Shown here: positions 9,479-17,894 of the stretch, in pieces
Layout: each line of letters opens with the position of its first letter
Numbering within the stretch: position 1 is the first letter of the stretch
Source: Tenacibaculum sp. 190524A05c
Lineage (GTDB): Bacteria > Bacteroidota > Bacteroidia > Flavobacteriales > Flavobacteriaceae
DNA length: 64,000 bases
Reading direction: 5' to 3'
Assembly (NCBI RefSeq): GCF_964036595.1
Contig: NZ_OZ038523.1
Coordinates: 214,501 to 278,500, forward strand
Position numbers and translations under genes: made by a program
Notes under the pieces: generated by a model
Told to the model about the DNA's origin: nothing
Seen by the model: the letters and a program-made list of their open reading frames with translations, nothing else
The model's database searches: none

Positions 9479-10078
9479 ATGAAAAGATTAGTTTCATTTC
9501 TGTTAATTATTCTTGCGACAAGTGCATTTGCGCAAAAGAAATACTATAACCAAGCGGTGAATAGTTGTGCGGGTAAATCTTCAGAAGAATTAATAAATAA
9601 ATGTATTAAAGATAGTTACTTGTTGAACTATGATTTTACAACAGATGAAGGTAAAGTTATTAGTACAAAGAGTATAAAAAAGCCTATCGTTATATTGGCC
9701 GCTGCAGGTTGGTCTGCACCATGTATTGGTCAAATTCCAGCATTAAATGAAATCGTTGATATATATCACAACGATGTTCAGTTTATCATGATTTTTTGGG
9801 ATAAAAAAGATAGAATAGGAAGATTCAAGAGTAAAGTTGATTCTAGAGTTATTCTTGTTCCAGCAGGAGAAAATGATAAAGTAGCTAAAGGAAATTTAGA
9901 TATCAGTGGATTCGTTCATAAATTAGATTATCCAACTGCTTATTTAATTGATAAAACAAAAAAGTTTGTTGCTGTTAAAAGAGGAGCCGCAATTCCTTCA
10001 AAAACGGTAACACGTGAACAAGCTAATGAAACAAACGCTTCTGAATTAGAAGATTTTGTAAAGCAAGTATTGAATTAA
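9479..10078 (+). CDS. Exported thioredoxin-fold protein with a single active-site cysteine
   Basis: A 199-residue periplasmic protein: signal peptide (about 1-18, ending AFAQ), then a TlpA/thioredoxin-like fold. The active-site position reads GWSAPCIGQIPALNE, so the first cysteine of CxxC is serine and only the second remains. The cis-proline is present in LDYPTAYLID. Another cysteine pair occurs before the fold (Cys30, Cys42). A normal thiol-disulfide cycle at this site is therefore not possible; a one-cysteine or binding role is more likely. It follows hemE by 23 bases and is closed by a strong terminator. Confidence 0.75.
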   Translation: MKRLVSFLLIILATSAFAQKKYYNQAVNSCAGKSSEELINKCIKDSYLLNYDFTTDEGKVISTKSIKKPIVILAAAGWSAPCIGQIPALNEIVDIYHNDVQFIMIFWDKKDRIGRFKSKVDSRVILVPAGENDKVAKGNLDISGFVHKLDYPTAYLIDKTKKFVAVKRGAAIPSKTVTREQANETNASELEDFVKQVLN

Positions 10079-10102
10079 TACTTAATAATATTTATAATAT
10101 TC

Positions 10103-10140
10103 AAACCTCTTTCTTACTTTTGAAAGAGGTTTTATTTTTT
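10103..10140 (+). terminator. Terminator after the thioredoxin-like gene
   Basis: Stem AAACCTCTTTC (10103-10113) pairs with GAAAGAGGTTT (10122-10132), followed by TATTTTTT. The loop contains a TAnnTTTG element that probably starts the next gene. Confidence 0.75.
10115..10122 (+). promoter_or_regulatory. Candidate -7 element inside the terminator loop
   Basis: TACTTTTG matches TAnnTTTG and lies 22 bases before the EI24 gene start, the same spacing as other promoters here. It occupies the loop and first stem base of the terminator hairpin. Confidence 0.5.
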
Positions 10141-10144
10141 AGCT

Positions 10145-10873
10145 ATGATACAATCAACCATTAACGCCGTGAAAGCATATTTTGATGCTTTAGCAATTAT
10201 CAAAAAATTAAAGTTGTGGAATTACTTTTTAATTCCTGTAATTATTAGTGCAGTTACAGCATTAATAATTGGATCATTAACTTATTTTTTATCAGATGAT
10301 TTAGGTTATTATGTTGCTAAGCTGTGGCCATGGGAGTTTGGAAAACAAACGTTTACTTCTATTGGTAATTTTTTGAGTGGTGTTGCAATTGTTGCTGTTG
10401 GATTTATATTGTATAAACACATTGTTTTAGCATTATCATCTCCCTTTATGAGTCCGGTTTCTTTAAAAATAGAACAGCACTTTTATGGAAATCAGCATGA
10501 ACATAAAAAGAATACATTTTCACAAGCCTTAGCTAGAGGAATAAGACTTAGCCTTCGAAATTTAGGAAGAGAATTGGGTTTAACTTTAGTTATTTTAGTT
10601 TTAGGATTAATTCCTTTAATAGGCCTTTTTTCATCGGTGTTATTATTTCTAACTCAAGCATATTATGCAGGTTTCGGTAATATGGATTATACTTTGGAGC
10701 GTCACTACAGTTATAAAGATAGTATCACTTTCGTAAGAAGAAACAGAGGAACTGCAATTGGAAACGGAATCATCTTTATGTTGTTCTTACTAATTCCTGT
10801 AATTGGGGTAGTTTTAGTTTTACCATTTTCGGTTACTGCGGCTACTACAGAAACAATGAAAAAAATTAAATAA
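10145..10873 (+). CDS. EI24-domain membrane protein
   Basis: A 242-residue inner-membrane protein with about four to six hydrophobic segments (about 28-50, 75-100, 143-180, 198-225) and the EI24/CysZ-type pattern: a loop with SSPFMSPVSLKIE after the second segment and LTQAYYAGFGNMDYTLERHYSYKDS before the last. CysZ members move sulfate, but the family is broad and no transport substrate can be given. It lies between the thioredoxin-like gene and hemF and has its own probable promoter. Confidence 0.82.
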   Translation: MIQSTINAVKAYFDALAIIKKLKLWNYFLIPVIISAVTALIIGSLTYFLSDDLGYYVAKLWPWEFGKQTFTSIGNFLSGVAIVAVGFILYKHIVLALSSPFMSPVSLKIEQHFYGNQHEHKKNTFSQALARGIRLSLRNLGRELGLTLVILVLGLIPLIGLFSSVLLFLTQAYYAGFGNMDYTLERHYSYKDSITFVRRNRGTAIGNGIIFMLFLLIPVIGVVLVLPFSVTAATTETMKKIK

Positions 10874-10889
10874 AAAATACTATAATCTT

Positions 10890-10897
10890 TACATTTG
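10890..10897 (+). promoter_or_regulatory. Candidate -7 element of hemF
   Basis: TACATTTG matches TAnnTTTG, 18 bases before the hemF ATG, suggesting that hemF can be transcribed separately from the genes before it. Confidence 0.5.
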
Positions 10898-10915
10898 CCG
10901 AATAATTAATATAGA

Positions 10916-11818
10916 ATGAAAGATCAGTTTTACGCATATATTGAAAAATTACAAGACACGATAACGAGTAAGTTAGAACAAATAGATGGAAAAGCTACTT
11001 TCAAAGAAGATCTATGGAAAAGACCTGAAGGCGGTGGAGGAAGAACTCGTGTTATTGAAAATGGTAATGTTTTTGAAAAAGGAGGTGTAAATATTTCTGC
11101 AGTTCATGGAGAACTTCCTGAAGTTTTAAGAAAACAGTTTAAAGTTGAAACTGGTGATTTTTTTGCTTGTGGTTTAAGCTTGGTATTACATCCAATAAAT
11201 CCTTTTGTGCCAACAGTTCATGCCAATTGGCGTTATTTTGAAATGTATAATGAAAAAGGAGAAATTGTAACCCAATGGTTTGGCGGAGGACAAGATTTAA
11301 CGCCGTATTATCTTTTTGATGAAGATGCCGTTCATTTTCATTCTGTATGTAAAGAAGCGTGTGATAAGCACAATGAAACCTTTTATCCAAAATTTAAAGA
11401 AACTTGCGATAACTATTTCTGGAATGCACATAGAAATGAGGCTAGAGGAGTAGGTGGTTTATTCTTCGATTATTTAAAAGAAACTGAAGAGTTTTCAATG
11501 CAGAATCGTTTTGATTTTGTTACAGAGGTAGGAAATAGTTTTTTAAACAGTTATGTTCCTATTGTAGAAAAAAGAAAAGATACACGTTATGCTAAAGAAC
11601 ATAAAGATTGGCAAGAAGTAAGAAGAGGAAGGTATGTTGAGTTTAATCTGGTTCATGATAGAGGTACTTTATTCGGATTAAAAACAAATGGAAGAATAGA
11701 AAGTATTCTAATGAGTTTACCACCAACAGTGCAATGGAAATATAATCATGTACCAGAAAAAGGAACCGAAGAATCGAAATTATTAGAAGTGTTGGCTAAT
11801 CCAAAAACTTGGGTTTAA
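10916..11818 (+). CDS. hemF: Oxygen-dependent coproporphyrinogen III oxidase
   Basis: Oxidatively decarboxylates coproporphyrinogen III to protoporphyrinogen IX using O2. The 300-residue protein has the family blocks GGGGRTRVI (substrate loop), VPTVHANWRYFE with the proposed catalytic histidine, GGGQDLTPYY, and the C-terminal RRGRYVEFNLVHDRGT and SILMSLPP segments. Typical length. Use of HemF rather than HemN at this point fits an aerobe; protoporphyrinogen oxidase and ferrochelatase are not in the window. The next gene is convergent with only one base between the stop codons. Confidence 0.96.
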   Translation: MKDQFYAYIEKLQDTITSKLEQIDGKATFKEDLWKRPEGGGGRTRVIENGNVFEKGGVNISAVHGELPEVLRKQFKVETGDFFACGLSLVLHPINPFVPTVHANWRYFEMYNEKGEIVTQWFGGGQDLTPYYLFDEDAVHFHSVCKEACDKHNETFYPKFKETCDNYFWNAHRNEARGVGGLFFDYLKETEEFSMQNRFDFVTEVGNSFLNSYVPIVEKRKDTRYAKEHKDWQEVRRGRYVEFNLVHDRGTLFGLKTNGRIESILMSLPPTVQWKYNHVPEKGTEESKLLEVLANPKTWV

Positions 11819-11819
11819 G

Positions 11820-14447
11820 TTATTTCCAAATTATATTTTTTTGAACTACGGTTCTGTTTCTATTTTTAATTTTCTGAAGTCTTGCTTTCAGTAATTGTTT
11901 TCTACCATCTAAACTGCGGGTATAAACGAGATTTGCCATATCAACTCGCTTATTCCAAAATTCGAGAAATACATTAGCATTTTTCTTATTTGTACTAAAT
12001 AGTTCTGGAACAGTTGTGTATTTGTACTTTTTGAATTTACTCGTTACCCAAGATTTTTTATATTCTCGAATTAAATATTTAGGATTTTCAATGGATTGTA
12101 AAATTTCATTTAATAGGTTTACGAATGTTTTACTTTCATATCTATTAGCACCATAAATAGTGATACCAACTTCTCCTTTACCTTTAAGTTTAGTTTTAAG
12201 TTTTACGCCTTTAGGATTGCTAGTAATAATATCGAGTTTAATCATAGTATCTAAAACAGCTAAGGCTATTTTATGAACTCTTGTGTCAACTAATCCATAT
12301 TTAACATAGCTTCTCACATTTTGAAATAAGCTGAACAAAAACCAAATAAATAGACTGGCAATTGAAAAGTATAAAATGGTTAAAATCTTATCATCTTCTA
12401 TATAAAAACTTAACCCGATATATGCGATTAACATAAAAATGACTAGAGCTGTTTCTCCAAAACTGTACAGAATTGCATTCACATAATCTAATGCTGTAGA
12501 TTTTGTCTTTTTAATTTTAGGATTAACGAGAGTTAATTCATCGTATATTTTCTTTCCGTTAAAAATGGAGTTCTTCCATTTATTGGCAATATGATTTCTG
12601 TTTTCGGAAAGAAGAACGGTTTTTAAGTTAAGACTTTCAACATCATTCGGAAAAATCTTTTCGGGTAAATCTAATCTAGAAATTCCATTTTTAATAGTAA
12701 CTTCATTGTTGTTTGAAACCCCTAAAAAAGAACCAAATCTTCTTGATAATAATTCAAGATCTTTTCCTCCAGTTTCATCTGTTGGATCAACACAAGCTAA
12801 ATGCCAAATTAACCCCACTTTATTTGGGTTTTCTGGGTTTATTCGAATTGCTCTTCCTCTCATTTGATTTGAAGTAACGAAAGAACCTACAAAGGAAGCC
12901 AGAATTAGACTATTAATTGATGGAGCATCCCAACCTTCACCTAAGAGTGATTTTGTTCCAATAAGCACTTTAATATGCCCTAGTTCAAAAAGCTTGGTAA
13001 TAATTTCAACTATGTTTTTAGAAGATGAAGATTTACTTTGTACAATAACATAATTTTCATCTGATTCTAAATAGGTGAACTTATAATTATTAATATCGTC
13101 CAAAGCTTCTATTTGTTCTATTTGCGATTGATGAATAATTACAATGGAACCGGATAAAACTGCCAGAGCTTTGGGATAGAAAATGAAATTTTTAAGTTGA
13201 AGAAAAATTGGAATGACTCCAATTTTATCCATCACATCAATTTTATCTTTTGGTGTATTTAAATACTCTTTTCGAATGTAATCTGTAAGAATAACACAGC
13301 TTAAATCTTCTTTTAAGTTTTTCTGTTCTTGTCTTACAATTTCTATAATGCTTTTTAGCTTACTCGGACTATTACTTAACGATTTATATAAAAGTTCATC
13401 TCCTTTAAGGTTAACTTTATTTCTACTAAATACAGAAAGCTTTCTGAGTTTTTTCTCAATTTCAGATAATAAAGGTTCGTATTCTTCATTTTCTTCTCTG
13501 TCAGTTACTAATAAACCTTGAAGTAATATTTGAATCCATTCATTAGAGGCTTCAGGAAAATCTACAAGTTCTTCTTCTTGAAATCCCAGTGTGTCTAGTT
13601 TATCTTTTCCAATCGGGATGTTTAAAGAGTTTAAGAATATTAAGATCGAAGAGAAAAAGTCGGGATGTTTATATAATTCTTCTAAATAACTCGATGTGAA
13701 CTTAAAATACCTATGATTTTCTACTAAACTTATAAATTCTTCATTGTGAAATAAAGAATCTACAAATCGGTTGACATTTTCTTTGAAATTGGTAATGTAA
13801 ATAGATTCATCTGACTCTGGTTTTGAAAGATAGATGAGATCTTGATGCGGAGCTAAGTTTTTTTCTTTTACTAAATCCGGTATAACAATTTCATCGTCTA
13901 TTTCACCACAAAGATTAAAGTATTTAATAATTTCAGATTTATCGCTGTCATAAGGCGGAGTTGCTGTTAAGGCGACAACAGTTTGTAAATGTTGTTCCTT
14001 TAAGTCAAATAAACATTTCCACCAAGCATTTTTTAAATGATGAGCTTCATCTAATAGTAAAACCTCAATTTGATGTTTTTTAAAAAAAGCATAATACTCT
14101 TCTTTGTTTTCAAATGTTTTAAAGAACGTATATAAAGCTTGATATGTAGTAAATGTAATATCTGAAGGTTCTTTTAAATTAAAGGAGTACTTATTAAAAT
14201 CATTCTGAGCTGTAAAGAAAGATTGTAACCTGTTTTCCCATTGATTTCGTATCGTTAAAGTTGGGGCAAGAACCAATGTTTTTTTATGTAATCGTCGCAC
14301 AATTTCAATACCTAAGATTGTTTTACCAGATCCTGGAGGAGCAACAATATGAAAATGGTTATCTTCAATATGATCAGAGAAATTTTCAAGAACTTTTGCT
14401 TGATAAGGTCTCCATTGTAACTTAAATCTCAATTTTTCAAATATCAT
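11820..14447 (-). CDS. DEAD/DEAH-box superfamily 2 helicase with an internal membrane hairpin
   Basis: An 875-residue protein. Residues 1-600 form an SF2 helicase: Walker A APPGSGKT (36-43), DEAH box LLLDEAHHLKNAWW (about 130-143), motif III ALTATPP, motif V TKSLLGEGWDAP and motif VI QMRGRAIRI. A roughly 200-residue insertion separates the two RecA lobes. Two hydrophobic segments follow at about 660-709, then a basic C-terminal domain of about 165 residues. No nuclease or methylase motif is visible. The membrane pair is unusual for this family. It is probably cotranscribed with cysC upstream (30-base gap). Confidence 0.82.
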   Translation of the reverse strand: MIFEKLRFKLQWRPYQAKVLENFSDHIEDNHFHIVAPPGSGKTILGIEIVRRLHKKTLVLAPTLTIRNQWENRLQSFFTAQNDFNKYSFNLKEPSDITFTTYQALYTFFKTFENKEEYYAFFKKHQIEVLLLDEAHHLKNAWWKCLFDLKEQHLQTVVALTATPPYDSDKSEIIKYFNLCGEIDDEIVIPDLVKEKNLAPHQDLIYLSKPESDESIYITNFKENVNRFVDSLFHNEEFISLVENHRYFKFTSSYLEELYKHPDFFSSILIFLNSLNIPIGKDKLDTLGFQEEELVDFPEASNEWIQILLQGLLVTDREENEEYEPLLSEIEKKLRKLSVFSRNKVNLKGDELLYKSLSNSPSKLKSIIEIVRQEQKNLKEDLSCVILTDYIRKEYLNTPKDKIDVMDKIGVIPIFLQLKNFIFYPKALAVLSGSIVIIHQSQIEQIEALDDINNYKFTYLESDENYVIVQSKSSSSKNIVEIITKLFELGHIKVLIGTKSLLGEGWDAPSINSLILASFVGSFVTSNQMRGRAIRINPENPNKVGLIWHLACVDPTDETGGKDLELLSRRFGSFLGVSNNNEVTIKNGISRLDLPEKIFPNDVESLNLKTVLLSENRNHIANKWKNSIFNGKKIYDELTLVNPKIKKTKSTALDYVNAILYSFGETALVIFMLIAYIGLSFYIEDDKILTILYFSIASLFIWFLFSLFQNVRSYVKYGLVDTRVHKIALAVLDTMIKLDIITSNPKGVKLKTKLKGKGEVGITIYGANRYESKTFVNLLNEILQSIENPKYLIREYKKSWVTSKFKKYKYTTVPELFSTNKKNANVFLEFWNKRVDMANLVYTRSLDGRKQLLKARLQKIKNRNRTVVQKNIIWK

Positions 14448-14477
14448 AGCAGTGTATTTTTGAATGGATTTAAAATC

Positions 14478-15017
14478 CTAATGTAATCTATTATGAATAG
14501 CTTTTAAAATAGTGGTTATGCTTTCTTCAATTGAACTTGTTTCCTCTATTTGTATAAAAGGATTTTTAGGAGTTTCATAAGGAGAATCAATTCCGGTCAT
14601 ATTTTGTATTTCTCCTTTTTCGGCTTTAGCGTATAAACCTTTTACATCTCTTTCCTTACAAGTCTTTAAGCTTGTGTTTATAAAGATTTCTAGATAGTTT
14701 TCAGGCCCAACAATTTCTTTTATTTGATGTCTACTTTCTTCTAAAGGAGCTATAAAAGCCGAAAGTACAATTGTTCCTGAATCTAAAAACAGAGAAGCGA
14801 TTTCAGCCATTCGTCTTAAGTTTTCTTTACGATCTTCAATTGAAAATGACAGATCTTTATTTATTCCCTTTCTCAATACATCTCCGTCCAATACATAATT
14901 TGGAATATTTTGTTCACTAAGCTTCTGTTTTAATTCGTTTGCTAAAGTGGATTTACCTGCACCAGATAATCCTGTAAAAAGTATAAAAAAAGGACAAATA
15001 GTAGTTATTTCTTTCAA
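14478..15017 (-). CDS. cysC: Adenylyl-sulfate (APS) kinase
   Basis: Phosphorylates APS to PAPS. The 179-residue protein has the P-loop FTGLSGAGKSTLA (about 14-26), the LDGDVLRKGINKDLSFS segment that binds APS, RKENLRRMAEIASLF, the SAFIAP block and the VKGLYAKAEKG lid. No sulfurylase domain is fused and no cysD, cysN or cysH is adjacent, so here it may supply PAPS for sulfation, or its partners may lie elsewhere. It leads a minus operon with the helicase gene. Confidence 0.92.
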   Translation of the reverse strand: MKEITTICPFFILFTGLSGAGKSTLANELKQKLSEQNIPNYVLDGDVLRKGINKDLSFSIEDRKENLRRMAEIASLFLDSGTIVLSAFIAPLEESRHQIKEIVGPENYLEIFINTSLKTCKERDVKGLYAKAEKGEIQNMTGIDSPYETPKNPFIQIEETSSIEESITTILKAIHNRLH

Positions 15018-15040
15018 ATGTTTAAACGCTTATAAAGTGT

Positions 15041-15048
15041 CAAATATA
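15041..15048 (-). promoter_or_regulatory. Candidate -7 element of cysC
   Basis: The minus strand reads TATATTTG, matching TAnnTTTG, 23 bases before the cysC start codon. Confidence 0.55.
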
Positions 15049-15073
15049 TTAAATCAAACATTCAGTTTTTTAT

Positions 15074-15090
15074 GTTAATGCAAGGTTAAT
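15074..15090 (+). promoter_or_regulatory. Direct-repeat operator upstream of the two-component operon
   Basis: GTTAAT (15074-15079) and GTTAAT (15085-15090) repeat with an 11-base period, as expected for an OmpR/PhoB-type dimer binding one face of DNA. Exactly 36 bases separate the second repeat from the TATTTTTG -7 element. The same arrangement occurs before the lipoprotein gene at 17329. Confidence 0.6.
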
Positions 15091-15126
15091 GGAGAATATA
15101 ACCTCCTAAATATTAAAAAGTCGCCT

Positions 15127-15134
15127 TATTTTTG
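15127..15134 (+). promoter_or_regulatory. Candidate -7 element of the histidine kinase operon
   Basis: TATTTTTG matches TAnnTTTG and ends only 4 bases before the ATG, predicting a leaderless or nearly leaderless transcript. Confidence 0.55.
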
Positions 15135-15138
15135 AAAG

Positions 15139-16524
15139 ATGTCCAGAAAAATAATACTTCTTATAATAGCTTCGATAATTGGATTAATTGCCTTGTCCTA
15201 TATTCAAGCCCGATTAATTAAAAATACGTATTCCTTACGAAAAGAAGCATTTACCGATAATGCGAGCAATACTGTTAGCAAAATAGGAAGCTATGGTTCT
15301 CCAATTGATTCAATCTTTGATGCAATTTCGGATACATTTGTTAAAGATCTTGATCGATATAATTTAAATAAAATATCAAGTGAACAATTATTGAATAGAT
15401 TACGAACTATTTCAGATTCGCTAAATCCAAGATTTATAAAAGAGTATGAGAAAGAAATAGACTTTAATGATTTAGGCTATAATCTAAAATATCACCGTCA
15501 ACTTAAAAACTTAGTTATTTTAGATAGTTTAAAAACAGATACTATTTTCAAGAGAAAAAAAAGGGAAAAAGGACTAAAGTTAATTGGGTACGATTTTGAA
15601 AGTAATTCAGATTTACATTTGGGAACATCTACCTGGGAAACCAATAGAACTTTTGAAGAAATAAATGAAGGCAAAACAGAAAAAATCAGTTACCATATTA
15701 TTTTTGAAACATCTAATTATATTAACATTGATGACTGGGAGAAAATAATACTAAATGAAATGAGAAGTTTACTCATATTTTCATTTTGTATATTCCTATT
15801 TGTAATTGGATTGTTTTATTATTCCATAAAGAACCTGATCACTCAAAAGAAGATTGCAGACATTAAAACAGATTTTGTCAATAATATTACTCACGAATTA
15901 AAAACTCCTTTATCGACCTTAGCTCTTGCAACAAAAATTTTAAAAAATGAAGAACATCTATCTCCAATGGTTGTGAGTACTATAGGAACAATAGAGCGAC
16001 AAAACATTCGTTTGCAAAAATTAATCGATCAAGTACTAAATAATAGTTTAGGTTACAAGGAACTATCATTGGAAAAGCAACCTGTACAAAGTGTTGATTT
16101 TATTTCAGAAATTTTAAATGATTTTGAAGTGAGTCATAAAGAAGAAGTAAGTCTAGGTAAGTCGATTTCAAATGAAAATTTAGAATTAAGTATAGATAAG
16201 TTTTATACAACAACGGCCATTGTAAACATATTGGAAAATGCAGTGAAATATGGTGCGAATAAGATTGAAGTAACTGCAAAGAATGATAGAGATTACTGGA
16301 AGATTAACATTAAGGATAATGGAATAGGAATCTCGAAGAAGAATCAAAAGCTAATTTTCAATAAATTTTACAGAGCAGAAAATAAGGATGTTCACAATGT
16401 AAAAGGTTTAGGTTTAGGGTTGTATTACAGTCATCAAATAATAAAAGCACATAACGGCTCTATTAAAGTTGAAAGTGAGAAAGGAAAAGGAACTACATTT
16501 ACGATAGCATTACCATTGAAATAG
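15139..16524 (+). CDS. Membrane sensor histidine kinase
   Basis: A 461-residue two-component sensor. First membrane segment at about 4-23, a periplasmic sensing region of about 185 residues, second segment at about 209-231, then HisKA with the phosphoacceptor in NNITHELKTPLS (His252) and an HATPase domain with N box NILENAVKYG, G1 DNGIGIS and G2 GLGLGLYYSH. No HAMP or PAS domain is obvious. It is followed 8 bases later by its response regulator. The next possible methionine start would remove the first membrane segment, so the ATG at 15139 is kept. Confidence 0.92.
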   Translation: MSRKIILLIIASIIGLIALSYIQARLIKNTYSLRKEAFTDNASNTVSKIGSYGSPIDSIFDAISDTFVKDLDRYNLNKISSEQLLNRLRTISDSLNPRFIKEYEKEIDFNDLGYNLKYHRQLKNLVILDSLKTDTIFKRKKREKGLKLIGYDFESNSDLHLGTSTWETNRTFEEINEGKTEKISYHIIFETSNYINIDDWEKIILNEMRSLLIFSFCIFLFVIGLFYYSIKNLITQKKIADIKTDFVNNITHELKTPLSTLALATKILKNEEHLSPMVVSTIGTIERQNIRLQKLIDQVLNNSLGYKELSLEKQPVQSVDFISEILNDFEVSHKEEVSLGKSISNENLELSIDKFYTTTAIVNILENAVKYGANKIEVTAKNDRDYWKINIKDNGIGISKKNQKLIFNKFYRAENKDVHNVKGLGLGLYYSHQIIKAHNGSIKVESEKGKGTTFTIALPLK

Positions 16525-16532
16525 GCATAAAC

Positions 16533-17225
16533 ATGGAAAAGTATCATATTTTATTAGCAGAAGATGATCCAGATTTTGGAAATTTGCTACAGCAATATTT
16601 ACAAATGTCAGGTTACCGAGTAACATGGGTTAAAGATGGCGAAGAGGCTTTAAAAGTATTTACGCAAAATTCATTTGATATTTGTGTTTTAGATGTAATG
16701 ATGCCTAAGAAAGATGGTTTTACCTTGGCCGAGGATATCATAAACGAAAATCCAGAAATTCCTTTCGTGTTCTTAACGGCTAGAAAGTTAAAAGAAGATA
16801 AGTTAAAAGGATTGAAATTAGGAGCTGACGATTATATCGTTAAACCTTTTGATGCAGATGAATTAGTACTTCGTTTGAAAAATATCATTAAAAGGTCGAG
16901 TAATACAGTTACTAAGGTGATCAAAGAAGAAACTATTCAAATCGGAAAGTATACGTTTAATCAAAGAAGGTTAGAACTAATTTTTGATGGAGAAGTTCAG
17001 CAACTAACCGAAAAGGAAGCCAATCTTATTCTGTTTTTATTTGAGCATAAAAATCAAATGTTGAAGAGAGAAGAAATATTAAAAGAAGTTTGGAAAAATG
17101 AAGACTATTTTTCTGGAAGAAGTATGGATGTTTTTATTAGTAGACTACGTAAATATTTCAAAAAAGACTCAGCTATTTCAATAGAAAGTTCTAGAGGAAT
17201 AGGTTTAGAATTTAAGGTAAGTTAA
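16533..17225 (+). CDS. OmpR-family response regulator
   Basis: A 230-residue DNA-binding response regulator. The receiver domain (1-120) has the acidic pair Asp11/Asp12, phosphoacceptor Asp54 in CVLDVMMPKKDG, the threonine in FLTARK and the lysine in DDYIVKPFD. The C-terminal winged helix (about 130-228) has LTEKEANLILFLFEH and REEILKEVW followed by SMDVFISRLRKYF. It is partner to the upstream kinase, and direct repeats before both the kinase and the next gene suggest self-activation plus one nearby target. Confidence 0.94.
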   Translation: MEKYHILLAEDDPDFGNLLQQYLQMSGYRVTWVKDGEEALKVFTQNSFDICVLDVMMPKKDGFTLAEDIINENPEIPFVFLTARKLKEDKLKGLKLGADDYIVKPFDADELVLRLKNIIKRSSNTVTKVIKEETIQIGKYTFNQRRLELIFDGEVQQLTEKEANLILFLFEHKNQMLKREEILKEVWKNEDYFSGRSMDVFISRLRKYFKKDSAISIESSRGIGLEFKVS

Positions 17226-17258
17226 TAGGGTTGTATTAACGGTTAATCCTAGGTTAAC
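17221..17258 (+). promoter_or_regulatory. Direct-repeat operator upstream of the lipoprotein gene
   Basis: GTTAAT (17242-17247) and GTTAAC (17253-17258) repeat with an 11-base period, and a further GTTAAT lies at 17221-17226 across the stop of the regulator gene. The second main repeat ends exactly 36 bases before the TAATTTTG -7 element, matching the spacing at 15074-15134. Confidence 0.6.
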
Positions 17259-17294
17259 GCATTGAAAAATATCGTTTTAAATTAATTTTCGAAG

Positions 17295-17302
17295 TAATTT
17301 TG
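17295..17302 (+). promoter_or_regulatory. Candidate -7 element of the lipoprotein gene
   Basis: TAATTTTG matches TAnnTTTG, 26 bases before the ATG at 17329. No TTG is found at the expected -33 position, which fits an activator-dependent promoter. Confidence 0.6.
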
Positions 17303-17328
17303 AGGTATAAATTTTAAAAATAGATATC

Positions 17329-17889
17329 ATGAATTTACTAAGATTAACAATTGCTTTAGTTTTAATTGCTTTAACTGCATGTGCACAATCACCAAGAGTG
17401 CCAACTCCACCTCAAACTCCTAATAACTCACATACCGAAGTTGTAACATCTGGATCAAGAGTTAGCAGTTCTACCAGTGTTTCTGATTCCAATGGAAGTT
17501 ATAAATTCCGTTCAAAGTTTCATTCTTCAAAAAGAGATGGTGTAGAAAACATTTTATCAGACGCTTTAGATGGAATTAAATTGTACAGAAAGAATAATAA
17601 ACTAGAATGGGAAATTCTGCAAGGTGGAGAAGTGTTGTTCGAGTGTAGTTTGAATAAAAACAGATTATCAATTTTTGTTGATAAAGAATTATCTACTGGA
17701 AAATTTAATAAGCGAATTAAAAACTTAGGAGAAGAATTACAAGCTTATATTTCTTCACATAAACGTCATAGTTTTAATAGAAGAGCAAACACAATTGCAC
17801 GTGCCGAAAATAGATTGGAAAGAGCTAAACGTGAGTTACAAGAGTCTATAAAAAACCTAGAAGAAGTAAAAAGAGCTAACGAGCAGTAA
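17329..17889 (+). CDS. Lipoprotein, probable target of the adjacent two-component system
   Basis: A 186-residue protein with a lipoprotein signal (LIALTACAQ, Cys18), a proline/serine/threonine-rich linker (about 21-60), a small beta-rich segment (KLEWEILQGGEVLFECSL, about 95-112) and a basic C-terminal coiled coil (about 150-186, heptads of Arg/Glu/Leu). I do not recognise the family. It lies 103 bases after the response regulator and carries the same direct-repeat promoter as the kinase, so it is likely induced by that system; an envelope-stress role is possible but unproven. Confidence 0.75.
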   Translation: MNLLRLTIALVLIALTACAQSPRVPTPPQTPNNSHTEVVTSGSRVSSSTSVSDSNGSYKFRSKFHSSKRDGVENILSDALDGIKLYRKNNKLEWEILQGGEVLFECSLNKNRLSIFVDKELSTGKFNKRIKNLGEELQAYISSHKRHSFNRRANTIARAENRLERAKRELQESIKNLEEVKRANEQ

Positions 17890-17894
17890 GCGTT

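Noticed and set aside
11820..14447. Type III restriction enzyme or known phage-defence helicase
   Set aside because: There is no nuclease motif and no methyltransferase or other defence gene beside it; the neighbours are cysC and hemF.
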